Origin: Miltochrista miniata
Taxonomy: Eukaryota; Arthropoda; Insecta; Lepidoptera; Erebidae
NCBI GenBank assembly: GCA_933228765.1
Contig: OW121765.1
Coordinates: forward strand, 6,901,498-6,965,497
Reading direction: 5' to 3'
DNA: 64,000 bases
Below the pieces are notes generated by a model. The model saw only the letters and a list, made by a program, of their open reading frames with translations, was not told the origin of the DNA and searched no databases. The stretch's first letter is position 1, and every line of letters begins with the position of its first letter. This document shows positions 44,720 to 55,904 of this stretch, piece after piece. The position numbers and the translations under genes were made by a program.

Positions 44720-45088
44720 TTTTTCTTTTTTATCGTGAAGAAAAATCCTTTATAGATGCTATGCCGGACTCCTACCGACTAAAAAACCTCACGTAACGCC
44801 CAACAGCCTACGGTTGGGAACCCTGGGTAAGCCCTCGGAAGGATATTCCAGAACTCGCCTAGGGGGTGGTTTGGGTGCTATCCCGCGTCTTTGGGGGTTT
44901 TTGGGTGTGATCCCGCTTCTAAGGGGGTGAGCGTGCGTGAATCCCTCACGTCAAGCTGCCGTCATGGGCCTGCTTCTGTAAGGACGGTGAGCAGCCCTCT
45001 CACCATCCTTAGGCCCCGGTCATGGAGACTGATAGTCATCGGCTAAGACACGTCGGTGGCGCCCAAGCCGCCAACTGCGGAACTCGTG
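44720..45088 (-). mobile_element. R1-like LINE 3' UTR with 14-bp target duplication
   Basis: ATGCGATTACTGCT flanks it at 44706-44719 and 45089-45102. It contains the full 3' UTR up to GACACGTCGGTGGCGCCC. The tail region near 44720 is T-rich on the plus strand. Confidence 0.88.
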
Positions 45089-45102
45089 ATGCGATTACTG
45101 CT

Positions 45103-45365
45103 ACAATTGAAAAAGATCTGTACGGTTGCCTGTAAATGGCTTGTCGTTTTGTTGGAATTGAGATTGGTGTAGTTTTATTATGTAATGGTTTAGAGTTAAA
45201 GTATAGTCTCGAATCTAAGAGATCGGATTTTTTGTCTGGATTGTTCCACCGATCGAACTTATAGTATAAATAGAAGGGATAGGAGGCATGCCACAGTTTC
45301 ATTGTGCAGTGTGATCTTCTAATAAAACTGTTGTGAGTTTTCGATAGTAAGAAAACCTTAAAAAT
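45103..45365 (+). promoter_or_regulatory. possible core promoter with nearby poly(A) signal (solo-LTR-like)
   Basis: TATAAATA at about 45263, a TCATTGTG initiator-like site about 34 bp on, and AATAAA about 20 bp further resemble the U3-R arrangement of an LTR; TGTTGGAATTG at about 45156 would suit a Copia-type start. No matching CA end or target duplication was found. Confidence 0.25.
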
Positions 45366-45660
45366 AATGTTTTTATTACACTTTCACTATTACATTCCCG
45401 TGCTACGAAAGGTACGTGAATGCGTTCTACCCTCGGAGAGTTTGAAGCTGATATGTTCTGTTTGGCTTTACATAGAAAATAACAGCATAACCATAAAAAT
45501 GACGGTTATTCTATTTGAGGGACATGCATTTTGTAACAGCAGAAAGTTTTTGCAGTGCCGACAGTGCGAGCGTTGCGCCTCTGGTATTGCAAACGACCAC
45601 AGCCCACGGTGACTGTGTTTTCCATATTATTATGCATATCTACAGCCATAGTAATATAAA
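45366..45660. other. unannotated; holds a repeat fragment
   Basis: 45548-45625 (GCCGACAGTGCGAGCGTTGC and CACGGTGACTGTG) is a minus-strand remnant of the CGTACTACGTGG family. Confidence 0.4.
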
Positions 45661-46303
45661 TAAAACCGGCCAAGTGCGAGTTGGTCTCGCCCATGAAGGG
45701 TTCCGTAGCAGCAAGTTACATAATATAAAAGTTCTTGTAGTTCATTGTAACTTTCATTGATGTTTTAACACGTTGGCAGTGGTAGTGATTTTTCTAGGCG
45801 AAAATTGCGGTGTATGACGTATTAAAAAAAACTACTAACTCGATCTCGTTCGAACCAATTTTCGTTGGTAGATTTTATAGCAATGTACGTCATATATATT
45901 TTTTTAGATTTATCATACTCTAAGTTTAGAAGTTAGAGGGGTGGGGACACACATTTTTCCACTTTGGAATTGTCCCTTGCGCAAACTATTCACTTAAGAA
46001 AAAAATTATGTTAGGAACCTTAACAGCATTTTTGAAGACCTATCTATAGATACTCCACATAGGGGTTGATGAAAAAAAAAAATTTTGAGTTTCAGTTCTG
46101 AGTATGGGGACCCCCAAAATTAACTGCTTTTTTTCTAGTTTTATATAAAAATCTTGATGCGGTTCACAGAATACATCTACTTACCAAGTTTCAACAGCAT
46201 AGGCCTTATAGTTTCGGAGAAAAATGGCTGTGACCCACGGACGGACAGACAGGACATATCTATAAGGGTTCCGTTTTTGCCATTAGGCTACGGAACCCTA
46301 AAA
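45661..46303 (+). mobile_element. CCGGCCAAG repeat, long copy (643 bp)
   Basis: AAAACCGGCCAAGTGCGAGT start and GGCTACGGAACCCTAAAAAT end, like the short copies, but with about 380 bp of extra interior (CGTTGGCAGTGGTAGTGATT, CTCGATCTCGTTCGAACCAA). Colinear with 58915-59562. No coding capacity. Confidence 0.7.
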
Positions 46304-46615
46304 ATGTAACCACATGTAACCGACACAAATGGTAATAGGTTGTATGGATACAAAATTCAAGGATACCAACATAACAAATTGCGTTGCGACGACGTTATTC
46401 CGGACACTTGATTGATGTGCCGTTTGTGATATCTCTAGCATCCCAGTCGTCGTTAGCTTATCATTAGACAGCTTACATGTTTTTTGCTGCCTTTTTGTCA
46501 TGTAATTCCTATGTCTTTTGTTCCTCCTACGAGGATTTATAGCTAGAATAGTTGTTAACAATTTATCTTCAATTGCCTTGAATTAGACACCTAGTTAAAT
46601 GAATTTCACAGTAGT

Positions 46616-46892
46616 TTTTAGGGTTACGTACCCAAATGGTAGAACCGGGACCCTATCCATGAGACTTCACTGTCCATCCGTCTCGAAGCTGTATCTCATG
46701 AACGGTGATAGCTGGAGAGCTGAAATTTTCACAGTAATGTTTTTCTGTTGCTGCTATTACAATAAATACAGAAGACATAGAGTTATACAGAAGATAGAAA
46801 AATAATATTTTAGTGGTGGGGGGGGGTCCCATAAAACAAACGTGATTTTTGTCGATTTTTGTGAGTCCGATTCGTACTGCGCCGGTTTTAAA
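46616..46892 (-). mobile_element. CCGGCCAAG repeat, short copy
   Basis: TTTTTAGGGTTACGTACCCA to GAGTCCGATTCGTACTGCGC then CGGTTTTA. Confidence 0.6.
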
Positions 46893-47704
46893 ATAAAGTT
46901 AGCAGATTGCATGCTTCTTCCTGTTCTACTATTAGATATTGTCTCTGTGTAGAATTGTTTAGGGTTAGAAGGTCCCAAAATTCTACTATTTTGGGTGTAA
47001 TAGTGTTAAAGTTTCATAATCAGGTCATGATTCATTATTCATTTGATTATTTGTATTTTGGAGTGTGGCATAACTTGATCAAGTATTGATTGTCCTATAT
47101 TGAAACCGATAAAATTAATTACGTGTGTGATCCTATCCAATTTGATGCGATTAAAATTGTATTTACTTTGATAATGAATGCAACTGCAATATTTGATAAC
47201 AGATATTTTACAGTAGGTAGTGTTTTTTAATTAGGTTTAAAGTTTCAAGATAAGTGATGATAAAGTTTGTAGTTTTATTTTTTAATGGGTGCTAATTAAA
47301 CGACCTTCTTTTTATTAGCATTTTTAGCCTCCGGAAAAATACTTTGCCCCCTAAATTAATCAGTCAGCCACAATTAATGAGCGTCAGAATTTATAGATTA
47401 TAGCCACCAGTCAACCTCTCTATTAGCCACTGTTAATATAATTCAGCATCGGGATTATTTTTAAGCATCTAATTTTGTAACATGCATTCAAACAGTAAGC
47501 TTCTAAAATACTAAAAAATGGCATCAAAATGGACATTATTTATTAATATCATAGCTTCTAACTTCCTATTTCAGCATGTTTAAAATGTAACTCGTCCAAC
47601 ATTTATGGATCATCAAAGATAAGTAAAATTGCCACCAAAAAGCAAATTATGGCCACTAATATTACCTAAATAGCTAGGACCACTTGTAGCCACTAACTCA
47701 GTCT
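46893..47704. other. no feature recognised
   Basis: AT-rich, apparently unique. Confidence 0.4.
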
Positions 47705-47835
47705 TTTGTAAGCGATCACTGCAGTAAGCAACTACCGCTATTGCTGGTGCTCGGATGGTTGACCACTTTGTAACATTTGATTTGCGAGAGTTTCCTTGCT
47801 TTGCAAGGCACGTCGTTCAGCCAACTGTGTGGGGT
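47705..47835 (+). mobile_element. 5S-like SINE fragment
   Basis: GCGATCACTGCAGTAAGCAA then GGTGCTCGGATGGTTGACCA, the same spacing and order as 5S rRNA promoter boxes and the element at 37425. Confidence 0.4.
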
Positions 47836-47849
47836 GTCACAATCTGGTG

Positions 47850-47893
47850 GAAACGGACAAGCGAGTCCTAAAATGGACTCGCTTGTCCGTTTC
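47850..47893. repeat. perfect 19-bp hairpin, 6-nt loop
   Basis: GAAACGGACAAGCGAGTCC, loop TAAAAT, exact reverse complement. Confidence 0.9.
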
Positions 47894-47992
47894 ACACTGG
47901 AACATGGGACAGATTTTCGGGCATAAATGCTAGTATTTATTATTATGTGTTACCTGCAGTCTTTATAATAAGATATTCTATACAATACCTGC

Positions 47993-48055
47993 ATTCTAAA
48001 GCTGTCTACACACCAAAGCCGCAGCCGCCGGCTTTGGTGTGTAGACAGCTTTAAG
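47993..48055. mobile_element. 63-bp palindromic mini-element with 9-bp direct repeats
   Basis: A perfect 25-bp arm (TAAAGCTGTCTACACACCAA then AGCCG) and its reverse complement surround a 7-nt loop. AATACCTGC stands directly outside at 47984-47992 and 48056-48064, as expected for a transposed foldback. Confidence 0.65.
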
Positions 48056-48064
48056 AATACCTGC

Positions 48065-49339
48065 CCCAGACTCCAGATGCCCCTTCGAAGCAATTTAAGA
48101 AATGTTTTGAATAAGTGTATGATTGTCTAGTACTGTACAAATTTCCTAGGGATTGCATAAAATACTTGCTGGTCCACCAGTAATGTGTAAAATAAATAGG
48201 TCTTGGGTCACCATAAAATTATAAGTAGGTACCGCAAAATCATGAACTATCGAGGAATTATAAATTGTAACATATTGTAAAATATTAAATTGATCTGTAA
48301 TATATCTAGCGCTCGGCGGCCGCTGCAGCGGCATGCTCGCTTCGCTCGCTCGCCTTCACGCGTTAGTGGTAACTATTCCAACCTAACCTAACCTTCGCAA
48401 GCAGCGAACAACCCTTCCTAACTCTCGTTATTTCATACATTGCCTTGCCTGCAAGTATCAGGTATTCTCTATAATGCCTAGACATCATATACATTTCGGT
48501 CGGTGACAGTATGTATGCATGTAATACAGATTATAGAACTAAAGACAGATGCCAAACTAAGAAGTGAGACCAAGAATGCAAATACTTAACCCAAATGTGA
48601 GTAACGAGTAATTTCTCATTAATCGTAAATTTATGACGACATTGACGATATGCACTTCTAGAGAGTCTATAATGTACTCAATTTTGAGTTTAGTATTTGC
48701 TTTCTTAACCTCACTCTCTTGTTTGGTAAGCGTAATCTGTCTTTAGTTACAAAGTGATATCAAATAGCGGTGTCTGATTGATGCTAATGGCCGGTCGCTG
48801 TCGTCCTGTGCACTCGCGTCTAGCCTTACAGTGGCTATTTTTACGAAAAAAGAATATGATATATCTATTTTACACGCTAAGTTATAAAAACTGATGTTGT
48901 CTGTGGAGGCTTAATTATAATTTTTTGAGGCTCTTGTTTTGAAGCTATAAAATATAAAATGGTGATGACATGTAAAATATGTGTCTGAATTAGTAAATTA
49001 GGTGTTAATATATTATTACCGAGGACAAGTTAAAGTAATTGTTGATCTTTATTTGATGCTTATAATGGAATGTTTAGGTGACGTTTTAAAGAGGACGAAT
49101 TAGTATTTTAGAGGCTATATCATTTTCGAGTGGCTTAGTTATTAAATGAGAGGCTAAATGCCGTGGCCGAGAAAATCTTTTGAGGCTCGGTTTATTATAT
49201 CCCTTTTTTAATTAGTGTCCAGCTTTCGTTATAATATCACTAACTTATTTATTACTATTAGACAGGCGATGAGTAGCCAAATTCCTTGTCTTTAGGTTTA
49301 CACTTCTGAAATTCAATAGGAATTTGAAATTATGGATGA
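48065..49339. other. no feature recognised
   Basis: AT-rich, with a small GC island near 48305-48362. Confidence 0.4.
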
Positions 49340-49563
49340 CTAGTTGATGCGCGCGGCTTCGCCCGCGTGAAATTTGGTTCCCGTTCCCGCTTCCCATGGG
49401 AACATTTTCCCGGGATAAAAAGTCGCCTATGTGTTATTCCGGACTCTATTATACCTCTGAACCAAATTTCAACCAGATCCATTCCGCCGTTAGAGCGTGA
49501 TTGAGTAACAAACATCCAAACATCTAAACATCCAAACATCTTCACAAACTTTCACATTTATTG
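49340..49563 (-). mobile_element. non-autonomous Helitron
   Basis: Left end CTAG, then GCGCGGCTTCGCCCGCG hairpin; colinear with 3035. The 5' terminus near 49563 is eroded. Confidence 0.75.
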
Positions 49564-49624
49564 GGAGTAAAGTCTAAAGAAAAATTTTGCGGGTAGAGAC
49601 AATAGTAGTTCTTTTACAACGTGT

Positions 49625-49690
49625 CAAAAATCCGCCGTAGATTCTATGCCGGTCTCTTATCGACTAAAAACCACACGTTCGCTATCTAAT
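49625..49690 (-). mobile_element. R1-like 3' UTR scrap
   Basis: GATTCTATGCCGGTCTCTTA then CGACTAAAAACCACACG match the family's terminal 3' block. Confidence 0.55.
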
Positions 49691-49696
49691 ACTCTA

Positions 49697-49860
49697 CTAC
49701 TCTTTCTCGCTCTAACGGCTGAAAGGTTCTGGCTGAAATTGGTAGGTACAATGATAGATAATAGTCTGAAATAATATATTAGTTACTTTCTGTTTAAGGA
49801 ATAAATTTTCGTAGTCAGCGGTAACGTGTGCAATCTTCCATGCGAGCGAAGCCATCTTTG
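49697..49860 (+). mobile_element. Helitron relic
   Basis: CGCTCTAACGGCTGAAAGG and TTAAGGAATAAATTTTCG match short Helitrons; termini lost. Confidence 0.45.
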
Positions 49861-50230
49861 TTCTCATAATTTTGTCATAAAATTTAAAGGGTTTCGTCCA
49901 TAATTTTTCACTCACAATCAGTTGAACTAACGTTCATTCACGTTAACTTAGCGCACAAATTTTAAAATCCTCCGAAGCTATTTTATCGTTAAATTTAACT
50001 AGGCGTGTAACTTTTATACCATAGTAATTTTATTATTATCTGAAATCAATTTTGGGAATAAAAAGGTAAAGAATATAGACAACTTTTTATGTTATTAACT
50101 CCGAAATGTTTTAAAGGTGTCTTGAAGTCTCATAGACGTATAAAACCTTTAAGTAAAAAGAAGCCTCTCTTTTTAAGGTTTCATAGTACAAAAATGAATT
50201 GATGATAATATAATCAATATGACTAAAATA
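49861..50230. other. no feature recognised
   Basis: AT-rich, apparently unique. Confidence 0.4.
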
Positions 50231-50488
50231 CCTAGCTAAGTGCGAGTCGGACTCTTGCACGGAGGGTTCCGTACGCAAAAAATACGTTTGCTGTATGGGA
50301 GCCCCCGAAATCTTCCCTTTTTTTCTATGCTAGTTGCTATAGCTGCAACAGAAATACATCATCTGTAAAAATTTAAGTTCTCTACCTGTCACGGTTCCTG
50401 TGATACAGCCTCATGACGAACAGACAGACGGATGGCGAAGTCTCATGAATAGGGTCCCGCTTTTACTCTTTGGTTACGGAACCCTAAA
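50231..50488 (+). mobile_element. CCGGCCAAG repeat, short copy
   Basis: CTAAGTGCGAGTCGGACTCT to TTGGTTACGGAACCCTAAAA. Confidence 0.65.
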
Positions 50489-50513
50489 AAATCTCATCTA
50501 ACTATATAGTAAA

Positions 50514-50719
50514 CTAGCGGACGTCACGCGTTTCACCCGCGTAGTTCCCGTTCCCGTGGGAATACGGGAATAAAATATAGCCTCAGTTCACCCTAAAGAG
50601 TGTAGCTTCCCAACAGTGAAAGAATTTTTCAAATCGGTCCAGTAGTTCCGGAGCCTATTCGTTACAAACAAACAAACAAACAAAAAACAAATCTTCCCTC
50701 TTTATAATATTAGTATAGA
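50514..50719 (-). mobile_element. non-autonomous Helitron
   Basis: Minus strand TCTATACTAATATTATAAAG start preceded by A; CGCGGGTGAAACGCG hairpin; TGACGTCCGCTAG then T. A (CAAA)n tract lies near its 5' end. Confidence 0.85.
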
Positions 50720-51099
50720 TGTAATACGAGTAACTAGTACTGGTATTATTAGAAGTAAATTCTAACACATGTGTAAATATGCAGTTTCAACGCACACATA
50801 CACTGCCATCTGTCAGAATTAAATTATTTACTTATGAGTACTTTAAATAATGTAAGTATTGAGTGGATTTCTGACCAAGAGCCAAATACGTTCAGCTATT
50901 TCCGCGCGATTGATTAACAAATAAACAATTCCCCTATAATTTCCAATACAACCGGTTATTTGACACGAATTAATTTTAGAGTAGCCTACCCTTCAAGCCT
51001 ATGTCTATACATAATAAAATGATAGAAACGTCAAAACTGTACATTGAAAATATTAAAAAAAACTCGCTAGGTGTTCAACATAAGATACCGAAGCCGAAA
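50720..51099. other. no feature recognised
   Basis: AT-rich, apparently unique. Confidence 0.4.
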
Positions 51100-51320
51100 A
51101 TATAGTTAGAAATTTTTTTGTCTGTTTGATTTGCTTTTTCCGGAAGGATCTCGAAAAGTACTTAATAGATTTGATTCAAATTTTGCACAAATATTAACTA
51201 GTAGTAGGGTCTCAAATAGGCTATATATTATCACGCTACATATCCTTGGGACTAAGTAGAGAGCAATTAAATTGGCATTATAACATAATTTTCAGGCGTC
51301 CGAATTCGCGGGCAACAGCT
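51100..51320 (+). mobile_element. Helitron-like relic
   Basis: GGAAGGATCTCGAAAAGTAC interior and CGAATTCGCGGGCAACAGCT end resemble Helitron 3' termini with the last bases mutated. Confidence 0.45.
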
Positions 51321-51332
51321 TATCTTATTATA

Positions 51333-52121
51333 CAGGGTGAATTTTTCAAAAGGGATTGGACGGCCAAATCCGAAACTATAAGGAATAGCTAAAAATGCTC
51401 AAAGGAGTCACGAGCCCGATTTTGATGAAACTTAAAACCTCATCATTAGATTTTTGAAAAACCAATAATCCTAGCTGGGAATCGAACCCATTGATTTTGA
51501 AAAAAAATACACACCCTATAATATTACACCATTCGATAGTGTTGCTATTAAGGATCATATTCTGGAAAGTAATTACATACGGCAAACTAAGGGAAAGTGC
51601 TCATCTTTCGTATTTTTCTTACGTTAACTGATGAATTGTTCAAAATGTAGACCATTGTTTTCAATACATAGCTGGATTCGAGACCTCGAAGATCGTACTG
51701 CATTCAATATTATTGATTCCGTTTAGAATATTCTCCAAAGAATCATTCTGAGCATGATTTAAAACACGGAATAGTTACGAACTATTCTGGAATTTCGAAC
51801 GAAATAAATTATGATACAAAATTTAGGTACAAGAAATATGAATTCCATCAAAATTCTAAACTTTCCTTAAATTTGCCGTATATCATTACTTCTCAGAATT
51901 TGATCCTTATCAGCGACACTATCATATGGTGTAATATAAAGGGTGTGTTTTTTTTCAAAATCAATAGGTTCGATTCCCACCTAGGATTATTGGTTTTTCA
52001 AAAATCTAATGATGACGTTTTAAGTTTTATCAAAATCGGGCTCGTGACTCCTTTGAGCATTTTTAGCTATTCCTTATAGTTTCGGATTTGGCCATCCAAG
52101 CCCTTTTCAAAAATTCACCTG
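51333..52121. mobile_element. DNA transposon with about 260-bp terminal inverted repeats
   Basis: Starts CAGGGTGAATTTTTCAAAAG and ends with the near reverse complement. TATA stands on both sides (51329-51332, 52122-52125), a 4-bp or TA duplication. The two arms are about 90% alike over roughly 260 bp and enclose a 270-bp unique centre. No transposase is encoded. Each arm has a GGTTCGATTCCCA-like Pol III B box (reverse near 51478-51490, forward near 51968-51980). Superfamily unknown. Confidence 0.8.
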
Positions 52122-52129
52122 TATAAAAT

Positions 52130-52299
52130 TCTCGTGTCACAATGTTCGTTCCCGTACTCCTCCGAAACGGCTTTACCGATTCTCATGAAATTTTGTGAGC
52201 ATATTGAGTAGGTCTGAGAATCGGCCAACATCTATTTTTCATGACCCTAAGTGACTGGGAATAACATTCCACGCGGGCGGAGCCGCGGGCATCAGCTAG
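52130..52299 (+). mobile_element. Helitron, 3' part
   Basis: Ends CGCGGGCGGAGCCGCGGG then CATCAGCTAG and T. It abuts the previous transposon; the 5' start is unclear. Confidence 0.7.
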
Positions 52300-52628
52300 T
52301 TATTAATATAATTTAACATCCAAAATTATACTATAACTAATACTGACTGACCTGCTAATAAATATACCAGCATCCGTGACATCACTATGTTCTCCACTAA
52401 TGTGTGTAATGAATGTGTCGCGTCTGTATATTCGAGGTAATTAATTAGTCAGGTTTGTTGTAGATGCTAGCATACCGATATTAGTTAGGTATACGGTCTT
52501 GAACCAAGATCACAATCGATACTCGTTAGTTAATTAAGGCTAGTTGCGATTCACATCTGAGTATTAAGTCCTTGTGCAGAATATCTTTCAGCTTTAAAGG
52601 CCAGAGTTCACTTGAACTGGTTACTTTT
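52300..52628. other. no feature recognised
   Basis: AT-rich, apparently unique. Confidence 0.4.
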
Positions 52629-53123
52629 TCTATACCTACTCATAATATCACAATAAAGAGGAATGATATTGAAAACGACACTTGTTTATTATTATAAACC
52701 TGACCGGTTTCGCTTCACAGCATTTTCAAAGGTCTAGATGGAAGGAAACATTACATATCTAAATTAAGTATTTGTAATACCTTGTCCTTCCATCTAGAGT
52801 TCTAGACCTTTGAAAATGCTGTGAAGCGAAACCGGTCAGGTTTATAATAATAAATATTGTGGAATAGTACAAGTGTCTTTTTCAATATGTGCAGCAAGTT
52901 ACACCAAGTGCCGTCAATCAACAGTATAAATAAAGAGGAATGACCTGATTGTTTGTTTGTTTGCATCGAATAGGCTCCGAAACTCTGAACCGATTAGAAA
53001 AAAAATCTCACTGTTGGGAAGTTACGCTATCCATGGGTGACATAGGCAATTTTTATTCCCATATTCCCACGGGAACGGGAACTACCCGGGTGCGAACGGC
53101 GGGAACCACGTGGCGTCTGCTAG
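52629..53123 (+). mobile_element. Helitron split by a foldback insertion
   Basis: TCTATACCTACTCATAATAT start; after the insertion it continues CCTGATTGTTTGTTTGTTTG and GAATAGGCTCCGAAACTC and ends GCGTCTGCTAG followed by T. Colinear with 50514 when the insert is removed. Confidence 0.75.
52667..52928. mobile_element. 262-bp foldback insertion with 15-bp target duplication
   Basis: Identical AATAAAGAGGAATGA at 52652-52666 and 52929-52943. Within, TATTATTATAAACCTGACCG through AAAGGTCTAGA (about 51 bp) recurs inverted at 52801-52852, and ATTGAAAA(C/A)GACACTTG recurs inverted at the outer ends, so most of the insert folds back. About 40 bp at the right end (GCAGCAAGTTACACCAAGTG) has no partner. 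Confidence 0.75.
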
Positions 53124-53139
53124 TTTTAAATATTTGGAT

Positions 53140-53420
53140 TGGCAATATTATGTCACCTACCTGATGGAAAACCTTGACGACATCTAGCGACTGGGGGCTA
53201 CTCTCTCAGTCCACTAATTGCCCTTATACTGTGCCTCTTCACGCTCCGCTTGAAGAAACTGGTGTTGTAAATGGAGTTAAACACGTGTGCTGGCAGTTCT
53301 TTCCTTAGTAGTTCGGTTAGACAGAGAAACAACCTACAGAATGGCTCAGTTCTGGCCAAAATTCTCTCCACCGTGTAAAAGTGACATCTCTGCCCGGCAC
53401 GCGTTATTGATGATCTCTTT
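53140..53420 (-). mobile_element. CR1/Jockey-like LINE C-terminus and 3' UTR, decayed
   Basis: The minus strand encodes LPAHVFNSIYNTSFFKRSVK then RH, matching 22566-22830. The poly(A) side near 53140 is lost. Confidence 0.6.
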
Positions 53421-54309
53421 GAATATGTTTTTAATAGCCCGGTTTTTCTTTACTTCACTGGCAATGACTACCCTCTGACCATTTGTGTCACAGTTCCTGG
53501 ATCACACAGCGTTTTCAAGTAGCCAGTTTGCAGAAGACATGGATATGAACTTTGAATACTTTGAACCGCTGGGATCATAAATGGATTATGGCAATAAGAA
53601 CTACATAAATGTGTAAATAATTCTGTACCCTGCACCTCTGTAAGTCTGCACCCGCTTGTATTGTGAAGAAAAAAATACTTCAGACATCATAAACTATAGA
53701 ACTCTATAGGTCTAGAGAGCATATAAAAATGTGTTAATTCAGTACCGGTACTTTTGTGATAATAACTTCTACAGTCATAAACCGCTAAATGTTAAACATT
53801 CTTTCCAAATTCGTACCATTAAAAGTCTATCACGCTCCATGAAAACTTTATGCGGGCTTTTGTATTGAAAATATAGTTTTATCTTTCCAAACGCAATAAC
53901 ATTGAAAATTTCCAGCTCGAAGCTCAAGCGAAAAGTTAAATTGCGCATTAAAACCTTCAAAAGTTTAATTTTACGCCGAAAACCGGCAAACCCGACTCAT
54001 TTCCGATAAATTCCGGTATTTGGGCGACTTCATTAAGATCATAAACGATTCGCTTAATTCCTATTGAATTGGTATTGAGAGTGTTCAGGCCTATAATACA
54101 TTGGGATGATAAGCTTATTTAGAATTCAATGAAACTGGGTCACCTTGTGGTATAATTATAATAGGCAAGATTGTTGATCTGTGAAGCGATATAGTATTAA
54201 ATAACTGGTACTATTATTTGGTCTGTGGTGCAGAACTTTATACTAAGTAAATATAATGGTCTGCTAATTACACATTGTGTAGTGAATTGAATTTGTGAAC
54301 TATTTCTAC
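53421..54309. other. no feature recognised
   Basis: AT-rich, apparently unique. Confidence 0.4.
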
Positions 54310-54317
54310 TCTACATT

Positions 54318-54699
54318 TTTCTTTTCTTTTTTTAACGTGAGGAAAATACTACATGGATGCTATGTCGGACTCCTACCGACGAAACACCACAAGTATCCTA
54401 CCTAACAGCTTACGGTTGGTAGTCCCGGGTTAGCCCTCGGAAGGATACCTACCCCAAGACTCCCAACAGACCTACGTTTACCACTGCGACCTCACCTACA
54501 AGGGCGGTTCGGGTGCTATCCCGTGTCTTTGGGGGGTTGTTCGGGTTTTATCTCACGTCACGCTGTCGTCTAGGGCCTGCTCACCGTCCTCAGGCCTAAG
54601 TTCATGGAGGCCGATAGTCTTGGGCAAAGACACATCTGCGGTGCTCCCGTCGCAGACTGCGTAACTCGGGTGGGAGAGTTCTCTTACGCTCCCTCCTCG
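54318..54699 (-). mobile_element. R1-like LINE 3' UTR with short target duplication
   Basis: TCTACATT flanks it at 54310-54317 and 54700-54707. Plus strand runs from a T-rich tract and AACGTGAGGAAAATACTAC to ACTCGGGTGGGAGAGTTCTC; one of the longer copies. Confidence 0.78.
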
Positions 54700-54707
54700 C
54701 CTTTTAT

Positions 54708-55599
54708 TCTACATTCTTTTGCAAATGGTGATTTAGATTCTTTATTTGCATGAAATATGGTACAAACCTGTTGGTTCAAAATACGGTTGTATCAGTTTTT
54801 TTTCTACTTATTGTCTATCTAGTTTGTTTCAAATTCTCACCTACATTAGGAGTGTAAGATCTACTTTTAGCTATTTTCGAAATTGCTAAAAGACAGTTGC
54901 AATTTGACTTCCCAACCCCGTAAAGTCGGCTGTGTGGTCAAAATTGAACCAGCAAACCGCTGCCGCTGTGCTGAGGACGAAACCAGGCAGGCCAACCATC
55001 GTCAAGTTGGCACCCAATTACTTGTGGTGACTCCGAACATGGTTTGCTTGATTAAGTCGCAGGTCCAAACGATATAGTCCTCTTCTTATATGAAATTTGT
55101 TAAAAAGGTCACTACAGCGTCCGTGCAGATTAGCTCCAAATGCTCAAATCTTCTTAAAAAATTAATACAAGAAGAGTCGTTGAGTGTATACAATCAATGT
55201 TGCAGCACAAATATTTAGATAAGATATTCGGTGCAGATGACAAATTGATCAAATCCTTCAGCACCAATTTCTACCAGACGGGTCTGTAATCTACTTGGAT
55301 TAGATTTCAATCCAACATTGCTCAAAACTAACTGTACTTGGCAAGTTGAATATTAATATTCGCCAAAACGGAATTAATATCGGTATTTGAAGACACTTTT
55401 GAAGTATTGGCTTTAGTCGTATTTTAGTGATATCTAGACTTCATGACACAAATTTGCTATCCTTGTGACATAGCGAATTTCGATATCTCTACTAATTATA
55501 AAATTGTAAAAATAGCTGTGACGGTACATTCAAGATTTTTTTGTTTTCTCTGTGTGGCTATTTTGTGATTGTTGTTGTTTTTTTTAAATGTTTAATTGT
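54708..55599. other. no feature recognised
   Basis: 54883-55077 has a 64-codon frame with slightly higher GC; no family recognised and no splice evidence strong enough to call an exon. Confidence 0.4.
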
Positions 55600-55822
55600 T
55601 TTTACTTTGTTTTGAGTCGTGCTGTTTAGTACGCGTGCGTGACGTCCCTTATAAGCGTCATCTGAAAATCAGCGCTGCCTAAAATTAAACTGTTAGTGCA
55701 GCAATAGCTGAGATGACGACCTTTTCGGGCACGCACATTGTACCCATACTATTTTTGTTTTTTTTTATGTTGTTTCTTGTTTTACATATTGTGCGTGCAG
55801 AATAAAGCATTTATTTATTTAT
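55600..55822 (+). mobile_element. probable LINE 3' end with ATTT tail
   Basis: CCTTTTCGGGCACGCACATTG, then GTGCGTGCAGAATAAAGCAT and (TTTA)n. The AATAAA signal followed by the ATTT microsatellite looks like a retroelement 3' terminus. Confidence 0.4.
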
Positions 55823-55904
55823 TTTTGTTTAAGATAAATTTGAAAAAAATAACTGTAATCGACTTAGGGCTTCTGAGTCCAAATCTATGACTTTTTTTTC
55901 TTCG

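Noticed and set aside
48375..48393. CCTAA-type repeats resembling insect telomere sequence
   Set aside because: Only two or three units; no array.
54883..55077. 64-codon plus-strand frame as possible host exon
   Set aside because: No family recognised and no clear splice sites or neighbouring exons.
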